This document shows positions 31,269 to 44,036 of a DNA stretch of 64,000 bases, one piece after another (position 1 is the stretch's first letter; each line of letters opens with the position of its first letter). Where the stretch lies: contig BCHX01000004.1 of assembly GCA_001599755.1 (NCBI GenBank), positions 3,720,001 to 3,784,000 of the forward strand. The letters are read 5' to 3'. The DNA is from Gliomastix tumulicola. Its lineage: Eukaryota; Ascomycota; Sordariomycetes; Hypocreales; Bionectriaceae. Below the pieces are notes generated by a model, which searched no databases, was not told where the DNA came from, and was given only the letters and a program-made list of their open reading frames with translations. Made by a program: the position numbers and the translations under genes.

Positions 31269-31960
31269 AAGTGGTGGAAGTGTCATGGTTGAGCAGGAGA
31301 GCCCGCGCAACTTTCGGAGACTATCTCAATCACATGGTGTCGTCGGGCTGAATCCACTGATGAGGGGCTTGCAGGAAGGAATTCGGCATCTGGCAAGGGC
31401 GAAACCTGTGCCATCCAATACACTGTTGTGAAGGATATTTAGAATTTCATCATGTTGGCATTTGTTCTGGAGGGGTCGTCCTGTTATATATTAGTCGGTG
31501 AATTTGAGGAGAACTGATAACTAAAGTAGAGGGGTGCACCATGTCCCGCCGCTGTGACAACAAATAGCCCCGCTAAACGGGTCGGATTATCATGTGCCGG
31601 CAAGTAAACAAGGGGCAGAGCCACTGCCAATCCCTGTTTGGTACCAATTCCGACCCAAGCAGCTTGATATCATACCGCAATTGTCTCCCACCGCATATTT
31701 GCGACGATGAAAAGATAGCATCGCAACCCGCTTTCCTTACAAACGAACGGGAACTCCTGCATACTCACTGGCTTCGGCATACTCTGCTTGCCATCCCCAT
31801 TACCGACAGACCGAGCTTTTGCGATTAGGCGAGTCCGATCGACGTTGGGTATCGGAGCCCGGGCTGGCCCTTCACACGACCGAGGTTAGGGAGGATCGGG
31901 TTGACTGTTGCATGTAAACAGTCTTTGCATGGTGGTGCCTTTGCCGCCCGTTTCGCGGCC
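31269..31960. other. Tandem intergenic region before pac1
   Basis: About 690 bp containing the AT-hook gene 3' region and the pac1 promoter. No gene is seen; a 61-residue antisense frame overlaps the pac1 start and is rejected. Confidence 0.5.
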
Positions 31961-33649
31961 ATGACGTCTACGCTGTCGAGTAGGCAAGCAGAGGAGCTGT
32001 ATGTGTCCACGACGGCCCCCCCCCTCCCCTCATGGAAGAAGACGGAGCGATGATGCTGGGCTGCTGTTGCAAGAGCCGTGGTGGGGGAGAAGACAACGAC
32101 GAAGTTGCGATTCTATTCGCACCTGGAGAACACAGAGTTAACGAGACGTGATCATAGGCACAAGTCGATCATAGCTTACCTGTCCGCGAACAACCTACCC
32201 AATGCCACAGCTGCGCTGAGGGCAGAGCTGAACCTGAGCGAGGACACGTTCGACGCCGCGACGGCCAAGAAATATGAGACGTTGCTGGAGAAGAAATGGA
32301 CGAGTATCGTTCGGTTACAGAAAAAGGCACGTCTGCCCCCTCCTATTGCCCCGGTCGCTGTAGCGGTCAAACGGCGCACGCCGGACCCCGCGCGCGCGCT
32401 TGAGTTGCGTTCTAACAGTCTTGTCTCGTGTGTCCAGATCATGGATTTGGAATCCCGAAATGAGGCATTGCAAACGGAGCTTGATAATGTGACGCCGAGC
32501 TCACTGTCCAAGCGCAACGACCCCGCCACATGGCTACCGAATAGCCGACCGAGACATACCTTAGAATCGCATAGGGAGCCCATCAACTGCGTGGCGTTCC
32601 ATCCCGTCTTCTCCTCCATCGCGTCCGGGTCCGACGACTACACGATCAAGATCTGGGACTGGGAGCTGGGGGAGCTGGAAAAGACCATCAAGGGCCACAC
32701 GAGGGCCGTGTTGGACGTAGATTACGGCGGGCCGAGGGGGGGTTACCTGCTGGCGTCGTGCAGCTCTGACCTAACGATTAAGCTGTGGGATCCGGCGGAC
32801 GATTACAAGAATATACGGACGCTGCCCGGCCACGACCACAGCGTCAGCGCGATCCGATTCATACCGTCAGGGACGGGCGCATCGGGAAACCTGCTCGTGA
32901 GCGCAAGCAGGGACACAACGCTAAAGATATGGGACACGACAACGGGCTACTGCCTCAAGACGCTGAACGGACACACCGGCTGGGTCAGAGACGTGTGCCC
33001 CTCGCCGGACGGGCGGTTCCTCCTCTCGACGGGCGACGACCAGGGCGTGCGGCTATGGGACATCTCGGCGGTGGAGCCGGAGACGAAGCTCGTCCTGTTC
33101 GGGCACGAGCACGTCGTCGAGTGCTGCGCGATCGCGCCCGCCACGTCCTACCAGCACCTCGCGCCGATGGCCGGTCTGAAGAAGGCGCCCGCAGCCACCA
33201 GCACGGCCGAGTTCATGGCCACGGGCTCCCGCGACAAGACCATCCGGCTGTGGGACGCGCGGGGCACGTGCCTCGCCTCGCTCGTCGGGCACGACAACTG
33301 GGTGCGCGCCGTCATCTTCCACCCGAGCGGCAAGTACCTCCTCTCCGTGTCAGACGACAAGTCGCTGCGGTGCTGGGACCTCAGCCAGGGCGGCAAGTGT
33401 GTCCGGGTCATCGACGGCGTGCACGAGCGCTTCGTGACGTGTCTGCGGTGGGCGCCGGGCATCGTCAAGGATGGGGGGCAGGCCGCCGTCGAGGCGACGC
33501 AGCAGCAGCAGCAGCAGCAGAACGGGGACGGGGTCGCCGGCACGCCCAAGCGCAATGGCGCGGATAAGGGCGCGGCGCCCATGGTGCAGACGCGCTGCAT
33601 CATTGCTACGGGTGGTGTGGACCAGAAGTTGAGGATTTTCGCCAACTAG
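31961..33649 (+). CDS. pac1: PAC1/NudF/LIS1 dynein regulator
   Basis: Three exons (31961-31998, 32158-32326, 32438-33649) join to 472 residues. Exon 1 gives [13 protein letters not shown], joined to [20 protein letters not shown], the LisH dimerisation motif. A short coiled coil follows ([18 protein letters not shown]), then a seven-bladed WD40 propeller with repeats ending in IKIWD, IKLWD, LKIWD, VRLWD, IRLWD and LRCWD. PAC1/LIS1 binds the dynein motor and is needed for nuclear migration. Intron 2 (32327-32437) appears to have a GC donor (AAG|GCACGT), with a CTAAC branch site and CAG acceptor. It is 111 bp and stop-free, so a simple frame would add 37 false residues before IMDLE. A seven-glutamine run and a variable loop sit before the last blade. 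Confidence 0.95.
33500..33520 (+). repeat. (CAG)7 coding repeat in pac1
   Basis: Seven uninterrupted CAG codons encode polyglutamine in the loop before the last WD40 blade. It is a candidate length-variable site between strains. Confidence 0.9.
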
Positions 33650-36600
33650 ACTCGCCTCCCAGCCCCGTGCAAGGACGAGCAAGCCTGTGATGATGGTGGT
33701 CATCGGCAATTGGGCCTTTGGGAGGAAAGGGGGTCGGAGTCATCCGTCCTAAGGGAGAGAGGCAGGGCGGGTGGTGTTAGGCATGCGAAATCGGAGGCGC
33801 CTCGCACGGTCGACACCGCGAGCTCGCCTCATGCATGTCCACGGCCGGCCATGACCGAATATTTTCTTGATTTTCCTTTTCATGCGTCAACGGGGGGGTG
33901 TGGGCTTCTCGATGCTTCATCTCCTCGACCGCCTCAATAGACTGGGGGGGTCTTTCTATCTTACTTACTACCTTTTTATTTAGCAAAGCAGGGATGGCAA
34001 GCGGGCTGTGGGAAAAAAAGAAGAGAGAGAGAGAGAAAGAAAGAGAACTCAAAATATCAAGCAAGCTACAGCAACGAGAAGCACGTCCAACGATGCTCTG
34101 CACGTGTTTCTGCCATTGGGAACTTGGGCATCTCCCCTAAAAGATGACGCGTTCTGAAAAGCTGTGTGTTCGCCTCCATGGCCACTACGTCCTATGGCCC
34201 GGTCGGCGAGCTCCTTGGGGTCGTAGTGTCAACAAGCCTCACGGCAGTTACAGCCTCGACATTCTCAGCTGCTCCTTTCGGCGCAGACACCAGGGCGATC
34301 ACAGCGCGGGCGCGCGCCCCTCCCCGGTCATCTGGCGAGTTCCTCCTTAGCTTACAATTGATCGTAGCGTGGTAGGTAGGTCAGAGCTCCGGGGCCCAAA
34401 GTCATGACCAAGTATCGGCATGTACCCTCCTCTCGTGTCGCATTTCGAAAGGGAGGGGAGGGGGGGGTTTGGAGGTGGTTGGATGGGGAGTGGGAGGAGG
34501 GTCGTCTGACAAGTTCCCAGTCCATCGACGACGCCCGTTTCCGTCTTCCCAGGGCTATCTATAGCCCATCAAGGGGAGACCAGACGCCCGCATGATAAAT
34601 GACGCAGAGCAAGCAAGCTAGCAGGTCACTTGCATAAGTGGTTCCTCCTCCACTGTCTCTCTCTTCCAAGCAAGGTGTGTGTCTGTGTCTGTTTCGAAGC
34701 AAAGGGGGGGCGGTATCGTCAGAGAAAGACGATCAGATTCCCAAGATGGCGTCAAGGAGGTGTGGGTACGGTGGAGTCCCCAAGGCTTCTAGAAGGATTC
34801 TGGAAGGAAAAGAATCAGCCTTGCGATTCCGATCATCTGTCAGTTTGGAGCGCCCACCCCCCCCCTTGCGAGGGAAGTTGCTACGTCAAACGCGTCACCC
34901 AACGTTATGAGACAATTAATTGAATAGCTGGCATTAAGCGCCACACACACACACACACACACACATGTGTGCTAGAGACAAGGGAATCGGGGGGGAAACG
35001 CACGGGTGCTGGGCGTTTTCCCATGTCTGTCTGACCTTGGCTGGTCAAGAAACTGAGCTCAGCTGGACACGCGGCATCACCAAGGGCTTCGCTCGCTCGC
35101 TCACTCGCACGCTGCTGGCTCGCTCAACTTGGATCTTTGTCATATCTCTCATCACTGAATCAAACCCGCGCGAAGTGGATTGGTCCCCAAGCAACGCACC
35201 CATTCCCATCACCGCCAAGTACCTCATCAAACCGGGCAAGTTCCTCGTCCGTCCTCCCCCATCATCCCGTCAGTCCGACCCAATTTTGAATTTCCATCAA
35301 GTGATCACCTACCAGTGGAGATATTAAACCACAGTGGGAACAAGGGGAGCCGCTTTCCGGGCTTCCATTTTCCTTCTAGAAGGATTTCAGAAGACGAAGC
35401 GGACTTGCCAGGGAACGGGGGGCCCTGCTGGGCTGCTTCTGATGACTTGGGGGGAGGGGGGGGTAGGGGTGGCAAGACTTTCAGTGTATCGTGCCTGGCT
35501 CGTGCGTCCTCACGCCCCCCCAGACCTTGGTTTAGACTTGAGTTATCAATTCAGCACGGACGAGGGTAAGGTGAAGTGTGTGTGTGTGTTCCATTCGTCA
35601 CTTTGCTTTAGAAACACGGGTCACCGCCTCCCTCCCTGGTCGGACTGTGCATCGCCCCATTCATTTCTTCTAGAATGCTTCCATTGCGCCCGCAATTGGG
35701 GCGCAGGCCAGCCCCTCTCCCGTGCATATTCGCTGCCACCTGCTGGGCTGTCCCAGGACGGGCGTGTGGCTGGCAGCTGGTTGGCCGGCCGGCATTCTCG
35801 TCCGAGTGCCAGACTCGGTCCCCCCCCCTCTTCCCCCCCTTGCTTGTTGTTGTCGTTGTTGACGCCCGAGAATCCCAAGTCATGGAATGATGTCCATCCT
35901 TCCATCCTCGAGTCGCTGGACTGCGCCGCGGGTACGAGTGAACCCGAGAGACACTAGACAAGACCTCAGCACCTCAGGCAACAGCATTTACCGCAGCCAC
36001 ATCGATCAAACAAGACAAGGCCTAAACAGGCAACAGAATTACCTGCTGCATCACCCAAGGCAGACACATTCTTCAGCCGTCTCGGCAGGGCATCATAACA
36101 GGGAACGCCTCTATTCTCGCATCAAATAAACTAATGATAGATTACACAATGTCTCTCGTAAATCGTAATCCAAGCGATAGCTGTCCCAAAGTGGCCTTGC
36201 TGGGTAAGGTAGGTGTGGCAATGCAACCTGGCTGTTGTCTCATTCTATGTGTCCCGTTTCTTTTGTCCCCCTCCGAGATCCAACCAGGTAAAAGAGGAAA
36301 CAAGCAACAGGAGAGCGTCCAAACCAAAACAGAAGCAAAGAGGTCATAGAGAACAAAAAAAGGAGAAAAAAAAAGAGAAAAAAAAAACATTATAAAAATA
36401 AATCATATATAAAGACAAGAGAGAAGCAAGGGCATAAATCATGAAGCATGGTGAACATAAGAGAGTGCATACAGGAACAGACGGAAGCGACAGATGTGAA
36501 CGAAGTGTGAAGAGCAGCGAAATGTGGCCTGTGGGTTGGACTTTGGAGCGGTGTGGCTCTGGGACGATGATCAGTCCTGTCAACCTCACTTCAGTCACTC

Positions 36601-36752
36601 GGTTGACCGCCTTTGGCCCGGGCAAAGTCAAGACTTGTGGCAGCCAAGGACCCCCAACATGCCACCGCTGATTAGGCTGCCATAATTGCCCAGCGGCATG
36701 GGCAGTCCAATTGCAGTCAAGATCGACCATTGTCTCTCAAAGCTCCAACTGC
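33650..36752. other. 3.1-kb gene-poor intergenic region with G-runs and simple repeats
   Basis: No convincing gene is seen between pac1 and the C2H2 gene stop. The sequence has many G or C homopolymers (for example 34451-34467 and 35449-35469), a CA repeat at 34942-34965, and an A-rich tract near 36350-36390 that may belong to the 3' region of the C2H2 gene. Frames such as 35334-35957 contain no domain and follow the simple repeats. Confidence 0.4.
34942..34965. repeat. (CA)12 microsatellite
   Basis: Twelve perfect CA units between pac1 and the C2H2 gene. Confidence 0.95.
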
Positions 36753-37852
36753 TCAGTAACCGCGGATCCTTTGGCGCACCTCAGGACATTCGTACTGGCA
36801 GTGAGAGCACTGGAAACCGTTCTGGTGGACGCTGATCCTGGAGAGGCACTTGTTGCACCTCCACCAGTTTGACTTGACGTTTCGCTCTTGGCACCACTCG
36901 ATTGTGAGTGGGACACCGCGTTTGTCAATGTCCTCGCGGTGGAACTCCCTATAATGCTCACGGCAGTGATCCAGCCTGTGGAAGGGAGAAATGGCTCTGC
37001 TGCAGCGAGCGTAGTCGCAGTACCACTTCTTCTTGTCCTGATCTGAGCCATGGATCTGAAGGTAGTGTCGGTCGAGGTCGGCAGGTCTGTTGAACGGCTT
37101 CGAGTTGCAACCGTGATGAAGACAGACGAGGGGCAAATCGCGTTTGGCTCGACGAAGCCTCTCCATTGAGGAAGAGCTGGTGGCAGCATGTCAGTCATCA
37201 AGTCAGCTAGGGAAGTTGCGAATTGAGCTTACCTGCGCGCATGCTTAGGCCTCCGGGGTATCTGGTCCACTCCGGGAAGAATGGGCGTGACGGGGATCTC
37301 ATAGCTGCTGTCAAAGGATCCGGAGAGACTCTGCGCGGTGGTGCTGGGAGGTGGAATGCATGCCCAGTCAGGAAGGGGCAGTTGAGTCTGAGACACATTG
37401 TCGAAGCCGAAATCCACACGCTCAGGAAGTGAATACATGTCCACGGGGGTGGACATGGCATCATCAAGAGCTGGGACTTGATCTTGGAAGCTCCCAAAGT
37501 TGGACGAGGTTGAGAAGGCGGGACTGGTAGCAGCCGGGTTAAATTGGGCGCCTAGAGCACCGAACCTGTCCGTACTATCGTCATACCCCCAGTAGGAGGT
37601 GGCTGATCCAGCTTGGTCCACGGGCATTTCGTACTGGACTGGGTTGCAGACAGGTTCGGTTGTAGTGGGAAACTGAGGATCGAGGTTGGATCGGTTTGAG
37701 CTTCCAGTCGAGCTGCTGAATCTCGAAAGAGGTTGAGAGGAGTAGCCCAAGTCGAGGGGCATGGCCTCGGGGCTTTCATTGTGGAAGTCGAAGATGCCGG
37801 ACTCGTCTTCATATACGTACCGCTCATCGATTAAAGTCCAAGTACTAGACAT
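36753..37852 (-). CDS. C2H2-type zinc-finger protein
   Basis: Two exons (37233-37852, 36753-37176) join to 347 residues. The first ~200 residues are Ser/Pro/acid-rich and look like a regulatory region. The C-terminal part has finger-like Cys/His sets: C225-x4-C230 with H244 and H249; C260-x4-C265 with H277, H281 and H286 as candidate ligands; and then a C-x2-C ... C-x2-C arrangement (WRCNKC and FQCSHC) more like a zinc ribbon. This pattern is found in fungal C2H2 transcription factors. The target and process are unknown. The 56-bp intron has a GTAAGC donor, a GCTGAC branch site and a CAG acceptor. A TATA element at 38325-38332 implies a leader of about 440 nt. Confidence 0.85.
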
Positions 37853-38324
37853 AATGGCGGGCTATTAGAGCTCCTAAGACCTGCCAAGTTGACCGAGGAG
37901 TTGTACTATCTCGATGGCGGATGGAGACAACGTGGTCAGGGAATGCCTGGCGCAGGACGTCGTAGGTATGGGCTGGATGCGAAGAAGTTGTTGCTGAATA
38001 TGTCGTGATGTCGGCAATGTCAGGGTGGCTTCTGGAGGTAGGCGGGAATGCGGCAAGCTTCAAGTCTCTTTCGTGAGAGGAGGTGCAAGCAGGTTCGGCT
38101 GATCGAGTGTGGCTCTATCAGACGACCTAGGTTCGCGACCAGCATCCAAGAAAAAGGAAAGTAGAAGGGGAAGGAGGAGGCAAGACAAGTGCGGTCTTGC
38201 TTGATCACGGTCGGGGCTGGCGTGGACAGACACTCAGCACATAGCAGAGTGAAAGGAAGTTTAGAGAAGAGCTGTGGTGATGAATGACTAGACGAGAGAT
38301 GGGAGAGGGAGAGAGGTTGCTGTG

Positions 38325-38332
38325 ATATATAA
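38325..38332 (-). promoter_or_regulatory. TATA-like element upstream of C2H2 gene
   Basis: TTATATAT reads on the minus strand about 470 bp before the ATG at 37852. It would imply a long 5' leader, so its assignment is tentative. Confidence 0.3.
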
Positions 38333-38593
38333 GAACAAAACCATGTGGAGAGGCGTCCACGTAGAGATAGACGGGACTGACTTGGCCCCGGCCGACTGCG
38401 ATTGGGGTATCTAAGATACGATGACGAGGTAAAGGTCACGGAGCACAACTGAGGGTGCCGCCTCAAAGCAGGGGTCGAAAAGTGAGGCGGGAGCATCCTG
38501 TTAGTGTCCCCATTGATGGATCCAGGGATGTTGACCGATGGCAAGCCCACGCAGCAGGAAGGGTAGAGGCATGTCCTGTGGGTGTGTACCTAC

Positions 38594-38626
38594 GCTGTAC
38601 ACCAGCTGTACACCAGCTGTACACCA
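38594..38626. repeat. Three perfect tandem copies of an 11-mer
   Basis: The unit GCTGTACACCA is repeated three times without change about 740 bp upstream of the C2H2 gene start. Each unit contains the palindrome TGTACA. Confidence 0.95.
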
Positions 38627-39693
38627 GACGGACTGCAGGGATCGGAGGGATGGGGAGGGGAGGAGGCAGGGCAAGGATGGGGGACATGGAAGACACAGGC
38701 TGTGTAAGATCCGGGAGAGGAGACGGCGTGAGCAGTGGGTGATGATACCGCGGATCATGTAGATGGAGGTACTCGCAGTGCCCTGGATGATCGATGACGG
38801 GGGCGTTAAAGCGTGCATGAGGGACTCGGGCAGTACCCATCCCATCGTACCTTCCACGTCGTAGAATAAAGAAGTAAGGCAAGACAGGTGGGTCTCATGG
38901 CGGTCAAGTCGAGAGCAAGTATTCCGGGAAGGGGCAGAGGTGAGCTTGGGAAGGAGCGGCAGCTGCCTTCACTTCAGACCGCCAGAGCCCAGGCGAGGGA
39001 AGGAGCAGTTGACGCGGCATCTAGGAGGGTGCACGGCCAGCGTAGCGTGCACGGTACGAGTGCCTCTAGCGAAGTACCTTACCTCGCCTCTACACCCACC
39101 CAAGGGTCGCTTTACCTCCCTTGCCAGACATGACACCGGCCTCTTCTCTGATTTGACAAGCGGCTGGCTGTCGGGGAGCTGGATGTGTTTAGCAGTCTTC
39201 CTAGGACCAGACAGGGGTTGTCAAAGTCCTGAAGTTCGATGGAGGGCTCCACCGGGCTAGCTTAGCTTACCAAGGACGGAGACGAACCAGCGGAGTGCCA
39301 CTATTACGCAGGGAAAGAGCAGTCGGGGGTCGCTTTATCACTATAGTACTTTCCTCCAGGTATCAAATTGGAGACCTCTGACCTGCGGTTNCCCCCCAAG
39401 ATTGCCCATCTTTGCACCCGCCACCACTTCAATTCCACCCCCCAGCCGCTGCTTGGAATCGGAAAGCTGCCTCGCCTGGCCCGAGGCCCACGGTCTCGCA
39501 TGATAGCCACGGCGGTCATAGCCCGAGCAACTGAGCTCTCTGTGTGATGCCCGTCTTCTTCCAGAGCTGCTGCTTACTTAGTGCATTCATTCAGTGGAGT
39601 GCTCAGATCGGGGCTATGCCAGCAGTCTCCAATATTCTCCAGCAACCTGCCCAAGCCCCATCAACCGCCCCAAACCAGTTTGCAACTGGCTCA

Positions 39694-39737
<44 letters not shown>
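39694..39737. repeat. (GCTG)11 tandem repeat
   Basis: Eleven perfect tetranucleotide units in the gene-poor block. They create false repetitive peptides in short open frames on both strands. Confidence 0.95.
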
Positions 39738-42700
39738 TTGGCGACGGACCATTGGACAATCAGGACAATACGGAGATGAAACGTCCAACTGGATCATCGC
39801 CAATCTGGCCTGTTTGGTTTCCGTTGATTCGGCCTCGAAGAACCGCCACACCACCGCTGACCAAACGATATCCAGGAGCAGATTACCGTATTCTGCTTTT
39901 GCGCCGACGCCAGCAGAGGAACACCATGAGATTGTCACACCCGTCGTGGTAACGGCCGTCACTTGTGAGGCGGCTTCTGACAGATCCTGTCGGTGGTGCG
40001 CATATGTGAGACCGTCAGAGCGCGGGACACACAGCACACACATGAGGCCGGGCCTACCAGCCTGAGCAGCAGCCTTCGGACTAGAAATCATGCATGCGCA
40101 CTCGCATGTCATACTCAATCTTTGGCCCAGACTTTGACGAAACAGTACGAGACAAGCGCTACAGGGCGTGGGATACCTTGACTTGCGGGACGGTGGCTTG
40201 AGGACGCCCACCACACCCCCCTTCAACATCTATCTACTATTAGGTCTTTCCCGCCCGTCGTGCTATTCCACTCGACCGTGCCATGGGTAGCGGCATTGAT
40301 GGCGTTTGGCGTTGGCGTCTTGCTGGCGTTGGCGGTGGCAGTGGCACGACTTACGCGCGACAGTCAGGTGGACAACCCCGATGACTCTTCCCTCGGACAC
40401 CTTGAAGCGAGCCTAGGAAGCCACCGGTATTCCGAAGTCGGAGCCTTGCACCGTCATCTAATGCGCGATGGCCCCTGTTAATGGCATGTGAAAAGGCATC
40501 CCCGCTGGTCTGATGGTCAACCCATGCCACCCATTCGCCCTACGAGCCCTCACAACCGGCGCTTTTTCGCATCGCTGGTGCCGCCATCTCTCCCTTCTTA
40601 CTAGTGGCTGCTAGTCTAGAATTGTCCGAGATGATCGGTTGATGGCCGTTGAGTATGCCAACTCATACCCAGTGCATGCTGGAGGATGACCCGACCTCTG
40701 AGCGATAGCTAAGCCGTCGCCTTCCGAGATAACTAGTCACCCTGTTGCCCGGCATTCTAACAGCAAACATACACCCAATGGCATACAATCAAGGCAAGCC
40801 GGCTAAGACGTGCCGCTCGCTGCTCGACCCAGGAGAGGACACGTATCCAGAGAATGTGGTGCTCACGCTGGTACGAAGGTTGAGGCGGGCAGAGACGTCA
40901 AGATGCTCGTCAGGGTGGGCACCTAGGATGGATGGCTTCTCCTCATCTGCACATTTGGCAGACCGGCAATGCGGTATTCCGGCCGGTGTATCTCACAAGA
41001 TGCACGGGAGTTTCCACCAACGTATGCATCTTGCCGCTCTCCTGGTGCAGTCTGTCTTGTATCCATCCACAGCCATGGACATATTACCCTTTTCGGCCAT
41101 CATGAAGCCGATGGTGAGTCCTCAACCGTGGACATCCAAAAAATACGCCTGAGATCGTTCCGTCGCCGCCAAATGCCGCCGGCTTGCCATACTTGACGGA
41201 ATAATAAGACCACTGTGTGCTGACACTCACTCCAATCACGATGCAAGTCTGGCATGATGGCATGCAATTCCCGTCACACAGGGTCCTGTCTCAGCTTCGC
41301 ACACACTTGTCTCAGCATGTGGTGTGTGGGTGACAACACACCTTAAGACCGAGCTACCGGATTGCCTACCCTTTTTTTATTGTTCTTTTGTTGAACTGGC
41401 CCTCGGGATCATCGCTCCCATTCCAGCGCATAACAACGTCTGAGCTAAAGAGTCTGCACCTGACCTTTCCGTCTCGTTGGCTCCGGAAACATCATGGAGG
41501 GGCGGCAAGCCACCCACAGCTTGTGCCGCCTTGTTTTAGAGTGTCATCGATTCTCACTGCACCCGCACCACGTTCAGAAGCCGGTTGAGGTGTGAATCAG
41601 CCAGACTACCAAACATCGCTATTGCGAATTATCCAATTCCAACGGTGCACACCGTATCGGAACTCGCTGCTCTGGAGGAATCAGACGTGCGGTCTGCTGG
41701 GCGAGATGTGATTTGTCACTTGCGAACCAATTGCGAAGCTGATATGCCTTACCCCATTCCACGCGTAAGGCAGGACGACAAGGCGTCCAGTTGCGTTTGG
41801 AGAATCCCCCTCTGCTAACGCAATCTGTGCAACCATTATTTAGCCTGATAGCGAAATCAGGTGGTTACCAAATTTTTTTGGACGATCTAGGCACCTTGCG
41901 CAGCGTAAGCTCAGGAGGAGCTCTCTGTGAACTATGAGTTCTGAGAGAGGGCGCCCATCATGTTGCCCGAGGTATCAGAGAATGTCAGACCGCCTTGTGT
42001 CACCTTTGTACGCGACATCAAGGAGGGGTCAGTCGACTTTCCAGCCCGGGATTGCGGAAAAGCAGCAATGCCTCGTCAAAACGCCTAGCGAGCCAGTGGC
42101 AGATTTTTTTTTCTTCATTGTGCAGCTGCCTACGCGCGCTGAAACTTGCATTTTTCAGCACCTCTCCGCACTGCACATTTTGGAGAAGGATGGACGAAAC
42201 GCCACTGTGCCAAAGTACCTGTATTCACATCAGAGCCGTCATCCTAGCACTTCTTGCCATGGGGCGACAACGGACGCCTGAAACTTTGTCCTAGTCGAGC
42301 TTTCGTTGCCATCATGGATCTCCTCTCTTTTTGTTTTCACCGCAATTTTCTAAAGAGGTGTGCTCGGGGAAACACGGGCATGGTACTCAAGGCGGTCAAC
42401 AAGGGCAGCTCATGTGCTCATGGCTGATCTCGAGGTCCCCTTCATTATACCTTACCTCAGCACGCAGCGCCATTCACCGCTAGCCAAGGAATTCCAATAC
42501 CGAAGAGGGGGGCGATGTACTCTGATCCCTGCGCTTGATTGAGAGAAGAGTCCCGTCTCTACGTCTCTGTATGCGGCACAGCTGCGGGAAGGGGTCTGAT
42601 TTGTGACCCTTTGCTTGACCCAGCCTCTGATCGATTCGAGGCGATGACCCTCCTTCTTTAACATCGATGGCCTAGCGTTCCAGAGACGTTTCTAAATCGC

Positions 42701-44008
42701 TCATCTTCACATTGGCATGACGGACTTCCAATGCTCAAGCTGAACGAGCTGAGCTGTAAGCAATTAATCTGCCTTGCCTATGTTACGGAATGTGGGTGCA
42801 TAGCAATGAGGCTCGTGGAAGAAGTTGCCTCGATCAATCCATCAGCGATCCTCATCCACTCCATCCTCGGGAGCCCACATGTTTGGGGATAGATGATGTG
42901 CCTGCTGTTGGGCTAAACATTTGACCGGCCAAGACTGCCTTTTCGAAGACCAAGCTCCGAGAGTTCCCGCATCCCCAGCTTGATGCGAGAAGTAGGAGGG
43001 AACAGGACTAGAGGGGCGGTTGGAGAAATGATGCGGCTACTGCTGGCTTTTCTGCCTTTTGCTAGCAATCGTCATCATTCCATGGACCTGGGTCTCGTCT
43101 CGTATCATCACCCCCACGCAACGATTATCAGTCGCCGGGCGAAGAGCTGCGCGATAGCGGTGTGATTGACTCGATTGTCAACGGAAAATCGTAAGAAGCT
43201 ATCTATCTGCCGTGCCATTACGTGGCATCCTGCATGGCGCTTTCATTTGGATGTGTAAAAAGGCTTGCAGCTCGTGTAGCACACGGCACGGCACAGCAGC
43301 CACACCAATCCAACGCACAAGACACAGCGCCATGACACACAGACATACGCGCACACGCGTACACGCATGCACACACAAACTTTTGTGTGAGCAATCCCGG
43401 GCCTGCAGCGGAAGAGGTCCAACCCATTTGAGGCGTACACAAGGCAAAAATGGGAAGAAAAAGGGGAGGGGGGGGATCACCTCGTGGCCTAGCACCAACA
43501 AGACAGAGTGTTTCACCGAAGCCGGCCGAGACGGGTGGCAGATACGCCCCCCTACTTGCGTATTATGCTTAACGCTCAAGATTCCAGTGCACTGCACGCT
43601 TGCCAGCTGGTGGTGCCAACAACCTCCCCCCCTTCCCCGGGCGGTCTTTTCCCACATCATCCATCCGTGCTCGTATCGGGGGTTTTTGCCCGAGCGACGG
43701 CCGGGACAAATCAAGCTCTCCCGTTCCAACGTGTTACCAACCGCTTGTAGTCATTGAGCGACGGCAGGCGATTGACGTGTCAGTGAGAGCTGCAGGTCAA
43801 TTTTGGCATCGTCCATGACGGGATAGACAATGCTGACCAGGCCAGGTCGGATGAGACGGCGGTGAGCTGGAGGCAATCAGACACGTCAAAGCTCTCAGCA
43901 GCAGCATCAGCAGCAGCAGCGAAGGGCGCGCGTACCTATGCGCATTGCGCATTACTCAACCTGCCTCTGTGGCGTTTTTGCCTTTCCTTCTCTCATGGCC
44001 CACACACA

Positions 44009-44036
44009 CTCTCTCTCTCTCTCTGTCTCTCTCTCC
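44009..44036. repeat. CT microsatellite
   Basis: Eight perfect CT units followed by an interrupted CT tract, preceded directly by a short CA run. Confidence 0.9.

Noticed and set aside
32331..32437. A GT donor (GTCTGC) for pac1 intron 2
   Set aside because: It would leave a 107-bp intron and shift the frame; only the GC donor at 32327 keeps the PAC1 sequence.
35334..35957. 207-residue plus-strand frame
   Set aside because: Built on homopolymers and simple repeats, with no domain or splice partner.
39603..40229. 208-residue minus-strand frame with repeated QPAS
   Set aside because: The repeat is the translation of (GCTG)11, and the rest has no recognisable feature.
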